Source: Vibrio ulleungensis (GTDB taxonomy: Bacteria; Pseudomonadota; Gammaproteobacteria; Enterobacterales; Vibrionaceae). From it: a stretch of DNA of 64,000 bases. The position numbers and the translations under genes are program-made. This document shows positions 18,357 through 28,284 of the stretch, piece after piece. Positions within the stretch are counted from its first letter, which is position 1, and the number at the start of each line of letters is the position of its first letter. Where the stretch lies: the NCBI RefSeq assembly GCF_016900875.1, contig NZ_JAFEUM010000003.1, positions 124,001-188,000 on the forward strand, read 5' to 3'. The notes below the pieces were generated by a model. The model worked only from the letters and a program-made list of their open reading frames with translations, ran no database searches and was not told the DNA's origin.

Positions 18357-19571
18357 ATGTATATGGCCCAACCCGGTCACATTGATCATATTAAACAGAT
18401 CAACGCTGGCCGAGTCTACAAACTCATTGACCAATTTGGCCCTATATCGCGCATTGATCTGAGTAAACTGAGTGAACTGGCACCCGCAAGTATCACCAAA
18501 ATAACTCGTGAGCTGATTGACGCACATCTAGTCCATGAAACCGTTGTTCAAGAAGCGACCAGCCGTGGCCGTCCTGCTGTCGGATTGCAAACCAACAACG
18601 ACGGTTGGCAGTTTTTGTCGATGCGTCTAGGTCGTGGTTATTTAACGATGGCGCTTCACGATCTTGGTGGAAACATTCTGGTTGATACCAAGATCGATAT
18701 TGTCGAAAAAGAGCAGCAACCGCTTTTTGATCGGATACTCAAAGAAATAGACGACTTTTTCCAAACCAATTCAACCCAATTAGAACGTGTCACCGCAATA
18801 GCACTTACTCTGCCTGGATTGGTTTTGTCCGATACCGGTACAGTGCTACAAATGCCACATTATAAAGTCACTAAAATGGCATTAGGTCCTGCCATATACG
18901 AGGCGACAGGTTTACCGGTATTTGTGGCCAACGATACGCGCGCGTGGGCGCTATCGGAAAAACTCTTTGGCAACTCGCAGCAAAATGAAAACTCCGCGCT
19001 GATTTCTATACATCATGGCGTTGGAGCAGGCATAATCCTCGAAGGAAGGGTCCTACAGGGTCGCCACGGCAACATTGGCGAGTTGGGGCACGTGCAGGTC
19101 GTCCCAAATGGAGAGAAGTGTTACTGCGGCAACTACGGCTGTTTAGAAACGGTGGCAAGTTCTGCGGCTATCCGTGCAAAAGTGGTGTCTAAGATTGCAA
19201 CCGGCTCACCAAGCATTCTTGCCGGCGATGATATTTCGATAGAGTCGATATGTGATGCGGCGACGGCGGGTGATCCACTTGCGGTAGAAGTGATTGAAGA
19301 GCTAGGGCGTTACTTGGGTAACGGTATTTCAATCATCGTTAACCTTTTCAATCCGGAAAAAGTGTTGATTGGCGGGGTGATTAATCAAGCCAAAGATGTT
19401 CTTTACCCGCAAATTCTCAAATGCATACGCGAGCAGTGTCTCCCTATTTATCATCACGACTTAGAGCTGGTGGAGAGTCGGTTTTACAAACAAGCGACGA
19501 TGCCCGGTGCGGCGCTCGTGAAACAGGCGCTCTACGACGGCGATCTGCTGATAAAGGTGCTTGAAGGCTAG
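18357..19571 (+). CDS. mlc: ROK-family glucose repressor Mlc
   Basis: Mlc represses ptsG and other PTS genes and is sequestered by dephosphorylated PtsG when glucose is transported. The 404-residue protein matches E. coli Mlc closely: winged-helix region (QPGHIDHIKQINAGRVYKLID, LAPASITKITREL, SRGRPAVGL) and ROK domain with the zinc motif GHVQV plus CYCGNYGC. I prefer the ATG at 18357 (MYMAQPGHID); a TTG 12 bp upstream is also in frame. No strong ribosome binding site is seen. NagC is the alternative, but the GHID and zinc-region text fits Mlc. Confidence 0.92.
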   Translation: MYMAQPGHIDHIKQINAGRVYKLIDQFGPISRIDLSKLSELAPASITKITRELIDAHLVHETVVQEATSRGRPAVGLQTNNDGWQFLSMRLGRGYLTMALHDLGGNILVDTKIDIVEKEQQPLFDRILKEIDDFFQTNSTQLERVTAIALTLPGLVLSDTGTVLQMPHYKVTKMALGPAIYEATGLPVFVANDTRAWALSEKLFGNSQQNENSALISIHHGVGAGIILEGRVLQGRHGNIGELGHVQVVPNGEKCYCGNYGCLETVASSAAIRAKVVSKIATGSPSILAGDDISIESICDAATAGDPLAVEVIEELGRYLGNGISIIVNLFNPEKVLIGGVINQAKDVLYPQILKCIREQCLPIYHHDLELVESRFYKQATMPGAALVKQALYDGDLLIKVLEG

Positions 19572-19575
19572 CAGA

Positions 19576-19627
19576 TTGAGCGACCCCTCAATTTTTAAGT
19601 ATAATATACTGTAAAGTGTTGCACTTT
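19576..19627 (+). promoter_or_regulatory. cheV promoter with adjacent dyad
   Basis: TTGAGC (19576-19581), an 18-bp spacer and a perfect TATAAT (19600-19605) form a plausible sigma-70 promoter. The inverted repeat AAAGTGTTGCACTTT (19613-19627) covers the expected start point and could be an operator. Confidence 0.5.
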
Positions 19628-19671
19628 GTAGTACTCTTACGCGGTTACTAGACTCAATAAAGGGACGATCA

Positions 19672-20616
19672 ATGAGTGGCGTTTTAAGCACCGTCGACCA
19701 ACGGACAAAACTTGTAGGCGAAAACCGCCTTGAATTACTGCTGTTTAGTTTAAATGGCCGTCAGTTGTACGCAATTAACGTATTTAAAGTACAAGAAGTA
19801 CTCAAGCTTCCCCCTTTGACCAAACTTCCAGGCTCGCACCATAAAATCTCTGGTGTAGCGACGTTGCGTGGCGAGTCAGTTCCTGTGATTGATTTACGTT
19901 CTGCTATTGGCTTTCGATCTATGCAAGCTGAAGAAGAGCAAAATCTTATCGTGACGGAATACAACCGCTCTGTTCAGGGCTTTTTGGTTGGCCAAGTACG
20001 TAACATCGTCAACACAGCTTGGACGGAAATTCAGCCACCACCAAAAACTGCGGGTCGTGCGAACTACCTCACTGCCATTACTCAAATAGAAGATGACGGT
20101 GTAAACAAAATCGTTGAGATTATTGATGTCGAAAAAGTGCTGGCAGAGATTGTCGACTACGATACGCGCATCAGTGACGATGTGTTGGATCAAGACGTCG
20201 CCCCTAAACTTGCGGGCCGTTCTATTCTCGTTGTGGACGACTCCTCAACTGCGCGTAACCAAGTTAAAGGCACGCTGTCTCAGTTAGGGCTTAATATTAT
20301 TGAGTGTAGCGATGGTCTTGAAGCGTTAACCTTGCTTCAGCATTGGCGCGATGAAGGACGCAATGTTGCTGAGGATCTATTAATGATGATCACCGACGCC
20401 GAAATGCCTGAAATGGACGGATACAAACTGACTCACGAAGTGCGCAACGATCCTGCGCTGAAAGACCTATACATCACTTTAAACACCTCGCTTAGTGGTA
20501 GTTTTAACGATGCGATGTCGGAGAAGGTGGGTTGTGATAAGTTTATCTCTAAATTCCAACCCGATTTATTGGTTGAAATTGCGCAAGATCGACTGAGACA
20601 TATTCTAGAAGTCTAA
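19672..20616 (+). CDS. cheV: Chemotaxis coupling protein CheV
   Basis: CheV couples chemoreceptors to CheA like CheW and adds a phosphorylatable receiver used in adaptation. The 314-residue protein has a CheW domain (about 20-165; LFSLNGRQLYAINVFKVQEVL, VATLRGESVPVIDL) and a CheY-like domain (about 183-310) with acidic pocket DD (189-190) and phospho-acceptor Asp242 in MITDAEMPEMDG. It is expressed alone from its own promoter. Vibrios carry several CheV paralogues; this is not the flgA-linked one, which would lie elsewhere. Confidence 0.93.
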   Translation: MSGVLSTVDQRTKLVGENRLELLLFSLNGRQLYAINVFKVQEVLKLPPLTKLPGSHHKISGVATLRGESVPVIDLRSAIGFRSMQAEEEQNLIVTEYNRSVQGFLVGQVRNIVNTAWTEIQPPPKTAGRANYLTAITQIEDDGVNKIVEIIDVEKVLAEIVDYDTRISDDVLDQDVAPKLAGRSILVVDDSSTARNQVKGTLSQLGLNIIECSDGLEALTLLQHWRDEGRNVAEDLLMMITDAEMPEMDGYKLTHEVRNDPALKDLYITLNTSLSGSFNDAMSEKVGCDKFISKFQPDLLVEIAQDRLRHILEV

Positions 20617-20658
20617 CGACAGAAACACTGACTAAAATTGAGTCTGCTGGTGACTAGA

Positions 20659-20693
20659 TACAAAAAAAGGCCATGTATTGTATACATGGCCTT
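20659..20693 (-). terminator. Bidirectional terminator between cheV and metG
   Basis: AAGGCCATGTAT and ATACATGGCCTT form a 12-bp stem with a 3-nt loop. On the metG strand it is followed by TTTTTTTG, a full terminator; on the cheV strand the tail (GTTCGTTT) is weaker. Confidence 0.88.
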
Positions 20694-20710
20694 GTTCGTT
20701 TGAGTGCGAC

Positions 20711-22762
20711 TTACATTACGCGCATTCCAGGTTGAGCACCTTCGTGCGGCTCAAGGATCCACAGATCTTTACCACCAGGGCCCGCGGCAAGTACCATACC
20801 TTCAGACATACCAAACTTCATTTTACGAGGTTTCAGGTTGGCGACCATAACGGTATGTTTACCGATTAAATCTTCCGGCTTGTACGCCGACTTAATACCA
20901 GCAAACACTTGGCGTGTCTCGCCACCGATATCCAGCACAAGCTTCAACAGCTTGTTGGCTTTTGGCACTTCTTCGCACTCGACAATTTTGGCAATGCGCA
21001 GATCCACTTTAGCGAAATCATCAAACTCAATTTCATCTGCGATTGGGTCTTTACTCAGTTCTGTTTCGGTTTCTGCTTGCACCGCTTTTTCGGCTGCCGC
21101 TTTCTCAACCGCAGCGTCTTCTTTTGACGCTTCGATCATGGCTTCGACTTTTTTCGGGTCGATGCGATTAAACAGCGCTTTAAACTTAGTGATTTCATGA
21201 TCAACAAGTGGCTCACTGATCGCATCCCAAGTGAGCTCTTGGTTTAAGAACGCTTCAGTGCGAGACGCAAGTTCAGGCATTACCGGCTTGAGGTAAGTCA
21301 TCAAAACGCGGAATAGGTTAATACCCACCGAGCAAATTTCTTGCAGCAGTTGGTCTTGACCTTCTTGCTTGGCAACAACCCAAGGTGCCATTTCGTCGAC
21401 GTACTGGTTCGCTTTATCTGCCAAGGCAGTGATTTCGCGAATCGCACGGCTAAACTCGCGAGACTCATACATCTCCGCGATGCGTTCGGCAGCGGCTGCG
21501 AACTCAGCGTAAAGCTCAGGCTGGGTAAAGGTCGCTGACAATTTGCCTTCAAACCGCTTGCTGATAAAGCCAGCGTTACGAGAAGCAAGGTTAACAATTT
21601 TATTAACCACATCGGCGTTTACGCGCTGAGTAAAGTCTTCAAGGTTAAGATCTAGGTCATCAATACGGCTGTTAAGTTTTGCAGCGTAGTAGTAACGTAG
21701 ACATTCTGGGTCCAGGTGGTTCAAGTAAGTGCTTGCTTTGACAAATGTCCCTTTTGATTTAGACATTTTTGCACCGTTAACGGTAACGTAACCGTGAACA
21801 AAGACATTATTTGGTTTACGGTAACCCGCACCGTCAAGCATGGCAGGCCAGAATAGGCTGTGGAAATAGACGATGTCCTTACCAATGAAGTGATAAAGCT
21901 CGGTGCTTGAATCTTGTTTCCAGTATTCATCGAAGTCTAGATCATCACGTTTGTCACACAGGTTTTTAAACGAGCCCATGTAGCCAATCGGTGCGTCTAG
22001 CCAAACGTAGAAGAACTTGTCTTTCTCGCCAGGGATTTCAAACCCAAAGTAAGGTGCATCGCGTGAAATGTCCCACTGCTGCAGTCCAGACTCGAACCAC
22101 TCTTGCATTTTGTTTGCGGTTTCGGTTTGTAGCGAGCCAGAGCGAGTCCACTCTTTCAGCATGCTTTCAAACTGTGGCAAGTCAAAGAAGAAGTGCTCAG
22201 AATCTTTCATGATCGGCGTTGCCCCCGATACCGCTGATTTTGGATTGATCAGTTCGGTTGGGCTGTAGGTCTCACCACAGTTATCACAGTTGTCGCCGTA
22301 TTGGTCTTCTGACTTACATTTTGGGCAAGTACCTTTTACAAAACGATCTGGTAAGAACATCTCTTTTTCAGGGTCGAACAGCTGTGAGATGGTGCGGCTG
22401 GAGATAAACCCATTTTGCTTAAGTTGCAAATAGATGTGAGACGCCAATTCACGGTTTTCTTCTGAATGGGTGCTGTGATAATTATCGAAACTGATATCAA
22501 AGCCAGCAAAGTCTTTTTGGTGTTCTTCACTTACCGCTGCGATCATCTCTTCTGGCGTGATCCCCATCTGTTGTGCTTTTAACATAATAGGCGTGCCGTG
22601 GGCATCGTCTGCACAGATGAAGTTTACAACATTGCCACGCAGTCTTTGGTAACGAACCCAAATATCAGCTTGGATATGCTCAAGCATATGACCAAGGTGA
22701 ATTGAGCCGTTAGCGTAAGGAAGCGCACATGTGACCAGAAGTTTTCTTGGATCGTTTGCCAT
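20711..22762 (-). CDS. metG: Methionyl-tRNA synthetase
   Basis: MetG charges tRNA-Met and initiator tRNA. The 683-residue class I synthetase has the HIGH motif as HLGH (22-25), the four-cysteine zinc knuckle Cys146, Cys149, Cys159 and Cys162, and KMSKS (332-336). A C-terminal EMAP/tRNA-binding domain (about 580-683; [25 protein letters not shown]) mediates dimerisation as in E. coli. In E. coli the divergent neighbour is mrp; here it is udk. Confidence 0.97.
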   Translation of the reverse strand: MANDPRKLLVTCALPYANGSIHLGHMLEHIQADIWVRYQRLRGNVVNFICADDAHGTPIMLKAQQMGITPEEMIAAVSEEHQKDFAGFDISFDNYHSTHSEENRELASHIYLQLKQNGFISSRTISQLFDPEKEMFLPDRFVKGTCPKCKSEDQYGDNCDNCGETYSPTELINPKSAVSGATPIMKDSEHFFFDLPQFESMLKEWTRSGSLQTETANKMQEWFESGLQQWDISRDAPYFGFEIPGEKDKFFYVWLDAPIGYMGSFKNLCDKRDDLDFDEYWKQDSSTELYHFIGKDIVYFHSLFWPAMLDGAGYRKPNNVFVHGYVTVNGAKMSKSKGTFVKASTYLNHLDPECLRYYYAAKLNSRIDDLDLNLEDFTQRVNADVVNKIVNLASRNAGFISKRFEGKLSATFTQPELYAEFAAAAERIAEMYESREFSRAIREITALADKANQYVDEMAPWVVAKQEGQDQLLQEICSVGINLFRVLMTYLKPVMPELASRTEAFLNQELTWDAISEPLVDHEITKFKALFNRIDPKKVEAMIEASKEDAAVEKAAAEKAVQAETETELSKDPIADEIEFDDFAKVDLRIAKIVECEEVPKANKLLKLVLDIGGETRQVFAGIKSAYKPEDLIGKHTVMVANLKPRKMKFGMSEGMVLAAGPGGKDLWILEPHEGAQPGMRVM

Positions 22763-23045
22763 ACTCTAAATTCGCTTTTCGGTAAATAATTGGAATGAGC
22801 CGATAATAGTACCTTAAAGGGTATTTGACTCCAACAATCGTTGCGAAAATGGCAGATATTTCGTGGCTATTTCCGTTGACTTAGCGCAGGGATTGAAGGA
22901 TTAGCGAAAAATTGTACAAATAATTAGCAGCCATGATCCGATCACTGGTATCTCGGAAGTTCTCTCCCTATAATTAGAGGGTTTATGCTTGTTCCAGACC
23001 AGTTTTGGTCGCAAGCTCCATTTTTTATAGGTTAGGTGTCCTAAA

Positions 23046-23687
23046 ATGTCTGAAAATAATCACTGTATTATTGTGGGTATCGCAGGTGCTTCAGCATCAG
23101 GTAAAAGCTTGATTGCGAGCACCATCTACAACGAGTTACGCGCGAAAGTGGGCGACCAACAAATTGGAGTGATCACCGAGGACCGGTACTACAAAGATCA
23201 AAGCCACCTCAGCATGGAAGAGCGTGTGCAGACAAACTATGACCACCCTAGTGCACTCGACCATGATCTATTATGTGAGCATTTGGAAGCGCTAGTGGCC
23301 GGCGAAGCAGCTGAAGTGCCAGAGTACAGCTATTCTGAACACACCCGTACCGAAAACACCACTACTATGACCCCTAAAAAGGTGATTATTCTGGAAGGTA
23401 TTTTATTGCTGACCGATCCTCGCTTGCGCAATATTATGCACGCAACAGTATTTATGGACACACCATTAGACATCTGTTTATTGCGTCGTATTAAGCGAGA
23501 TGTGGAAGATCGCGGACGGACAATGGAGTCGGTGCTGCAACAGTATCAAGAGACTGTTCGACCAATGTTTATGCAGTTTATCGAACCTTCAAAGCAGTAC
23601 GCTGACATCATCGTACCAAGAGGGGGCAAAAACCGAATTGCCATCGATGTGTTAAAAGCACACATTGCAAAACTGTTGCGCTCTTAA
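23046..23687 (+). CDS. udk: Uridine kinase
   Basis: Udk phosphorylates uridine and cytidine in pyrimidine salvage. The 213-residue P-loop kinase shows GASASGKS (14-21), the [10 protein letters not shown] segment and [18 protein letters not shown] at 22969-22974 is a possible -10 element for it. A terminator and a palindromic repeat separate it from the AsmA gene, with which udk is also loosely linked in E. coli (udk-dcd-asmA). Confidence 0.95.
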   Translation: MSENNHCIIVGIAGASASGKSLIASTIYNELRAKVGDQQIGVITEDRYYKDQSHLSMEERVQTNYDHPSALDHDLLCEHLEALVAGEAAEVPEYSYSEHTRTENTTTMTPKKVIILEGILLLTDPRLRNIMHATVFMDTPLDICLLRRIKRDVEDRGRTMESVLQQYQETVRPMFMQFIEPSKQYADIIVPRGGKNRIAIDVLKAHIAKLLRS

Positions 23688-23705
23688 GAGTCAAATAAGA
23701 AAACC

Positions 23706-23735
23706 ACTGGGAGCCATCGCGCTCCCAGTTTTTTA
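23706..23735 (+). terminator. Terminator after udk
   Basis: ACTGGGAGC and GCTCCCAGT pair as a 9-bp stem and run into six T. Confidence 0.9.
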
Positions 23736-23755
23736 TTGGTATGTTCTAGTATGTA

Positions 23756-23917
23756 ATACCAACCAAAGCAATTAACTGGTCATTCTTGCTTGTTAAAATC
23801 GCTAATAGCGGTGTTAAAGATTTTGTAGGTAGAACGACTATCTACGGCAATCTTTGCCTTGCTCTTAGCGATTTTTCCGGCGCAATTTTCTGACCAGTTA
23901 ATTACTTCGATTGGTAT
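23756..23917. repeat. 162-bp imperfect palindromic element (MITE-like)
   Basis: The left end ATACCAACCAAAGCAATTAA and the inverted right end ATACCAATCGAAGTAATTAA match at 16-17 of 20 positions, and both go on into AACTGGTCA. Matching continues toward the centre (AAAATCGCTAATAGC against AAAATCGCTAAGAGC, then AAAGATT and GTAG), so the whole element could fold into one long hairpin. It carries no gene. Shorter pieces beginning TAATACCAA occur at 28157 and 44283. I regard it as a non-autonomous repeat dispersed in Vibrio genomes, by pattern rather than by search. Confidence 0.75.
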
Positions 23918-23949
23918 AACTGCCTGTCTGGATTCATGGAAGAGAAATA

Positions 23950-26304
23950 ATGAAAAAACTGCTCTATATTGTTGGTGGCTTGGTCGTTGTAGTGGTAGTG
24001 GCCATTGTTGCATTGATCACTTTAGTCAACCCAAACCAGTTTAAGCCTTTGATTGTCGATCAATTTGAATCGAACACCGGTATGACGATCACCCTTGAAG
24101 GCGATATTAATTGGCGATTCTTTCCGAGCCTCGGCCTCTCCATTGATAAGATGTACATCGATAATCCCGCGGATTTCAGTGATAGAAAATTGCTGAGTGT
24201 AGATAAAGTAGGTGTGGGTGTTCAGGTGTTGCCATTGCTTGATAAACAGCTATTTGTTGAGCAAGTGGAGCTAGCCAATGCGTCTTTTTCTCTAGAAACG
24301 CTTAACGATGGGCGCACCAATCTAGACGCGTTCACTGCAACCAATGATGAATCAGCAAGCGAAGCAACTGACAACGAAGAGTCAGTGGAGTCGCCAGCCC
24401 CTAGCGAACCTCAAAGCTCGGATACGCCTTGGACGATCGAGGTTGCGGGCGTCAGTATTACTGACAGTCAATTGCAAGTCACCGACGCCCAGGCGGGCAC
24501 AAACCTGTTTTTAGAGAACTTCAACCTTACACTCACCGAGTTTGGTTTTGATAAGTGGAGCCAACTGGCGCTATCTGTAGAAGGTACACATAACAATCAG
24601 CAGTTTTCGGCAAGTTTAGACACTGGACTGTGGTTAGATGCAGAATTGGCTTCGCCTCAATTGAAGGCGTTTTCACTTACGTCAACCTACCGCGATCCGA
24701 GTGTTGAAGTGAGTCCGTTAACACTTACCATCGATCAATTCGAACTCAACCAATGGGCACCCGTGGCACTTGAGAGCACGCTAACCAGCGGTGGCAACAC
24801 GGTTAAGGTTGAGTTGGGTCTTGAGCTATTGCTTGAGGACGATTTGAGTCAATATCAACTGCGTAATATTTCAATGGCCTCCAATGTGAATGGAGAAGGT
24901 GTCTCAATATCAAACTTTGATATGTCGATGCCGACTTTTGGCTATGACGTTGCCAATCCTGTTTCTATCTCTTTAAAAGGCAGTGCCAGCGATGTGTCAT
25001 TTGATAATCAATTGTCGATGCAGTTGTGGATTGATGAAGCGAATTCGGCCATTAAGTTTGATTCGCTGTCACTGACTTCAACACTACAAGGCGACACCTT
25101 ACCTTATTCTCCCATGAACATGAGTTGGCAAGGTGGCATCGATTACGATGTGAATGGCAGTCAATCTACCGTGACGTTTGCACCATTATCTATCGATGAG
25201 ATGGTGTTCAACGGTCATGTTGCCGCCGATATCAGTCAAGCGGTACCTAACATTACCTATTTGCTAACATCGGATAATGTCGATCTCGATGCGTTTATGG
25301 CAAAAGGGGAATCAGCAGAGTCAGCGGCGACTCAAGACACCGCCCAAAGCTCTTCAGATGAGGAGCAAGACGCTACAGAAGTTGTCACTCAAGAGCCCGA
25401 TCTTTCGGCATTGAGTCAGGTCAATGTTGCTGGCCGAACAGAGTTTGGTCGATTTAAAGCATCGAATATATTGATGACCAACCTTAAAACCGACATTGCC
25501 ATTACCGATGGTGTAGCAAAAGTGAAGTCCATTACAGCAGCGTTGTACAAGGGGTCATTAAAGCTAAATGCGACACTTAATGCTCAGCAGGCTACGCCAA
25601 CTTATAGGGGCGATGTTGCGTTAACCAAAGTACAAGCTAAGCCTCTGTTAGTGGCAGTCGCGGACACCGATCTAATCGAAGGGCTTGCGACCACGACCAC
25701 GACGTTTAGTGGGTCGAGTTTAATACCTGATAACTTAATGAAAAACTTAATTGGTGTGGCAAATGTTAGCTTTACAGATGGTGCGATTAACGGCATCAAT
25801 CTGGCGCAGATTATTCGTGACAATTATGCAAAAATTAAAGGTCAGTCTTCCGCGCATCAGTCAGAAGTGAAAAAGACCGACTTCAGTGCACTTAGTGGCG
25901 AGTTTAAGTTTGATAAAGGTAATGTCACTACCGATGACTTTGCAATGCAATCTCCACTGCTTCGCGTGACGGCGCAGGGGCAAGCCAATTACATACAGCA
26001 AAACATTGATGCACTGACCAAAGTCTCGATTGTGGGCACTTTAGAAGGACAAGGGGGTGACGACATTAACGATCTTAAAGATCTCACTATCCCACTGTCG
26101 ATTCGTGGTCCATGGTCCGACCCTAAATTTGGTTTGGATTTTGCGGCGCTGCAAGCTCAAGAGCTTGAACGCAATAAAGCCAAACTGGAAGAGAAAGCCA
26201 AGAAAGAAGCCGAGCGCGGACTGAAAAAACTGCTGGGTGATAAAGCGGAAGATGACGAAGTGAAAAAGTTGTCTGATAAGCTACTTAAAGGACTATTTAA
26301 CTAA
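23950..26304 (+). CDS. asmA: AsmA-family inner-membrane protein
   Basis: AsmA-like proteins are anchored in the inner membrane and span the periplasm; large relatives bridge phospholipids to the outer membrane, while AsmA itself affects outer-membrane assembly. The 784-residue product has one N-terminal membrane helix (about 5-26), the AsmA N-terminal signature (GDINWRFFPSLGLSIDKM) and a C-terminal AsmA_2 region (residues 560-740; YRGDVALTKVQAKPLL, GLATTTTTFSG), and ends in a charged helix. Two Ser/Glu-rich linkers (about 130-160 and 450-480) separate the domains. Confidence 0.88.
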   Translation: MKKLLYIVGGLVVVVVVAIVALITLVNPNQFKPLIVDQFESNTGMTITLEGDINWRFFPSLGLSIDKMYIDNPADFSDRKLLSVDKVGVGVQVLPLLDKQLFVEQVELANASFSLETLNDGRTNLDAFTATNDESASEATDNEESVESPAPSEPQSSDTPWTIEVAGVSITDSQLQVTDAQAGTNLFLENFNLTLTEFGFDKWSQLALSVEGTHNNQQFSASLDTGLWLDAELASPQLKAFSLTSTYRDPSVEVSPLTLTIDQFELNQWAPVALESTLTSGGNTVKVELGLELLLEDDLSQYQLRNISMASNVNGEGVSISNFDMSMPTFGYDVANPVSISLKGSASDVSFDNQLSMQLWIDEANSAIKFDSLSLTSTLQGDTLPYSPMNMSWQGGIDYDVNGSQSTVTFAPLSIDEMVFNGHVAADISQAVPNITYLLTSDNVDLDAFMAKGESAESAATQDTAQSSSDEEQDATEVVTQEPDLSALSQVNVAGRTEFGRFKASNILMTNLKTDIAITDGVAKVKSITAALYKGSLKLNATLNAQQATPTYRGDVALTKVQAKPLLVAVADTDLIEGLATTTTTFSGSSLIPDNLMKNLIGVANVSFTDGAINGINLAQIIRDNYAKIKGQSSAHQSEVKKTDFSALSGEFKFDKGNVTTDDFAMQSPLLRVTAQGQANYIQQNIDALTKVSIVGTLEGQGGDDINDLKDLTIPLSIRGPWSDPKFGLDFAALQAQELERNKAKLEEKAKKEAERGLKKLLGDKAEDDEVKKLSDKLLKGLFN

Positions 26305-26328
26305 ACGCGACGAGTAATATTACATCAA

Positions 26329-26360
26329 GAAAAAACGTCTCCTTGTGAGACGTTTTTTTT
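26329..26360. terminator. Bidirectional terminator between asmA and cobO
   Basis: AAAAAACGTCTC and GAGACGTTTTTT flank CTTGT; A tract on one side and T tract on the other make it work for both convergent genes. Confidence 0.92.
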
Positions 26361-26369
26361 GTATTCATT

Positions 26370-26993
26370 TTACCAATCAACGCCTTTGCGCGCTTTAATC
26401 CCTGATTCAAACGCATGCTTCACGTTTTTCACTTCAGAGACGGTATCGGCCATGTCGATAAGCGTGCGGTGAGCAGCACGCCCCGTGATAATAACGCTCT
26501 GTTCAGCAGGTCTTCGCGACAGCGCTTGAGTCACTCGGTCGAGTTCAACATAGCCATAGGCAACCATATAGGTTAGCTCGTCAAGCAGCACCACATCCAG
26601 ACTTGGATTAGACAGCATCGCTTCACACTGCTCCCACACTTCTAACGCCGCGCGAGTATCCGCTTCTTTATCTTGTGTTTCCCAGGTAAACCCAGTGGCC
26701 ATCACATGAAACTCTACGCCAAGCTTTTCAAGTAGATTTTTCTCACCATTATCCCACGTGCCTTTAATAAACTGGGCCACACCACATTGCTGTCCGTGTC
26801 CTACCGCACGTGCAACGGTGCCAAACCCCGCCGTAGTTTTGCCTTTACCGTTGCCGGTGATCACCAATAACAGCCCCTTTTCTTGCTGGGCGGCATCGAT
26901 TTTCTCGTCGACTTGTTGTTTAAGTTTTTGCTGGCGCTGTTTGTGACGAGACTGATTAGCGTCGCCGTCTTGGCGAATGTCCTTATCGACCAT
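26370..26993 (-). CDS. cobO: Corrinoid adenosyltransferase CobO/BtuR
   Basis: This enzyme moves the adenosyl group from ATP to cob(I)alamin or cobyrinate a,c-diamide, producing adenosylcobalamin. The 207-residue protein has the P-loop GNGKGKTTAG (47-56), the FIKGTWDNGE segment and the LDELTYMVAYGYV motif of the BtuR family. The charged N-terminal helix (about 10-38) is typical. No other cobalamin gene is near, so it likely serves salvage. Confidence 0.93.
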   Translation of the reverse strand: MVDKDIRQDGDANQSRHKQRQQKLKQQVDEKIDAAQQEKGLLLVITGNGKGKTTAGFGTVARAVGHGQQCGVAQFIKGTWDNGEKNLLEKLGVEFHVMATGFTWETQDKEADTRAALEVWEQCEAMLSNPSLDVVLLDELTYMVAYGYVELDRVTQALSRRPAEQSVIITGRAAHRTLIDMADTVSEVKNVKHAFESGIKARKGVDW

Positions 26994-27154
26994 AACTTTC
27001 TCTGATTTGACCCGAAAACGTCATCATATCCATCAAAAGGTGCAGTGGCGAGTGTATTTTTTATGAGAATGAGTAAAAGCATAGACCAAAGGCTAATACG
27101 AATAATTATGAATGATTTTACAATTTGTTAACTTTTAGTGACATGGAGAAGATC

Positions 27155-28159
27155 ATGACCATCAAATCCCTTGCAAAAGGAATGGCTGTTGCACTGGCGT
27201 GTATGAGTACCGCGCAATTGGCACATGCAGAAGATCGCAGTTACATTTTAGCAACCGCATCGACTGGGGGAACGTACTATCCAGTGGGAGTGGCATTAGC
27301 AACCTTAAGTAAAGTGAAACTGACCCCGCAGTACAAGTTCTCTTTGTCAGCGATTAGCTCTGCTGGCTCGGGTGAGAACGTAAAGCTACTGAATGAAAAT
27401 CAGGCTCAATTTGCGATCTTACAAGGGCTTTATGGTGCCTGGGCGGCAAACGGTGAGGGCCCATATTCGGAGCCTCAAACTGATCTTCGCTCGGTATCGA
27501 TGTTGTGGCAAAACGTTGAGCACCTGATTGTAAAAAGCGATTATGTCACTACCGGTACCGTGAGTGACTTGGCTGCCTTAGAAGGTAAAAAATTCTCTAT
27601 TGGTAAGAAGAACTCAGGTACAGAAAATTCTGGCCGCCAGATCATGAAAGGACTTGGCGTGGATCCTGAAGGGTTCAATTTAGCGCATATGGGGTACGGC
27701 GGCAGTGCCAGTGCCATGCAAAACGGCACCATCGACGGAATGAATACACCAGCCGGTGTGCCAGTGGGCGCAGTGACTCAAGCGTTTGCAGCTATGGGCG
27801 ACGAGATTCAGATCTTATCCTTTACCGATGAGCAAATTAAACAAGCCAACGGTAACTACAATCTGTGGACCAAATACGAAATTCCAGCCAATACCTACCC
27901 TAACGTATCTGAGCCCATCACCACTATTGCTCAGCCTAACTTCTTAGCAGTGCGTCACGACGTAACCGAAGAAGACGTTTATCAGCTGACTAAAGCGGTC
28001 TATGAAAACCTAGCTTTCTTACAAGGTATTCATAAAGCAACCAAAGCCATGGCGCTAGAAAAAGCCATCGCAGGTTTGCCATTGCCTCTTCACCCTGGGG
28101 CTGTGCGCTATTATGAAGAAGTGGGGATTTCGGTTCCTGCTGAATTAAAAGGTATGTAA
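27155..28159 (+). CDS. TAXI-type TRAP transporter substrate-binding protein
   Basis: TAXI proteins are periplasmic receptors that hand substrates to TRAP permeases driven by an ion gradient. The 334-residue protein has a signal peptide ending AHAED and the TAXI hallmarks ATASTGGTYYPVG, SAGSGENVKLL, GKKNSGTE and GTIDGMN. I chose the ATG at 27155, which follows GGAG at 6 bp; two earlier in-frame ATGs lack a site. It is the first gene of a two-gene transporter operon. The substrate (glutamate or C4-dicarboxylate type in some relatives) cannot be told. Confidence 0.9.
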   Translation: MTIKSLAKGMAVALACMSTAQLAHAEDRSYILATASTGGTYYPVGVALATLSKVKLTPQYKFSLSAISSAGSGENVKLLNENQAQFAILQGLYGAWAANGEGPYSEPQTDLRSVSMLWQNVEHLIVKSDYVTTGTVSDLAALEGKKFSIGKKNSGTENSGRQIMKGLGVDPEGFNLAHMGYGGSASAMQNGTIDGMNTPAGVPVGAVTQAFAAMGDEIQILSFTDEQIKQANGNYNLWTKYEIPANTYPNVSEPITTIAQPNFLAVRHDVTEEDVYQLTKAVYENLAFLQGIHKATKAMALEKAIAGLPLPLHPGAVRYYEEVGISVPAELKGM

Positions 28160-28175
28160 TACCAATCCAAAAAAT

Positions 28176-28203
28176 GGGTCTGCAGGGAATAGCAGACCCT
28201 TTT
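28176..28203 (+). terminator. Intercistronic attenuator in the TRAP operon
   Basis: GGGTCTGC and GCAGACCC pair around an 8-nt loop and end in TTTT. Lying between receptor and permease genes, it could keep the receptor in excess over the permease. Confidence 0.65.
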
Positions 28204-28284
28204 CATTTGGGCTAAGAGCGTAAACAGAGCGCCAATAAACTAAAAAGTCCCAATCTCTAAAATAATCAACGTCAAGGCAAAGGA

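Noticed and set aside
20838..21200. 120-codon frame opposite metG
   Set aside because: Low-complexity Ser/Ala translation, shadow of metG coding sequence.
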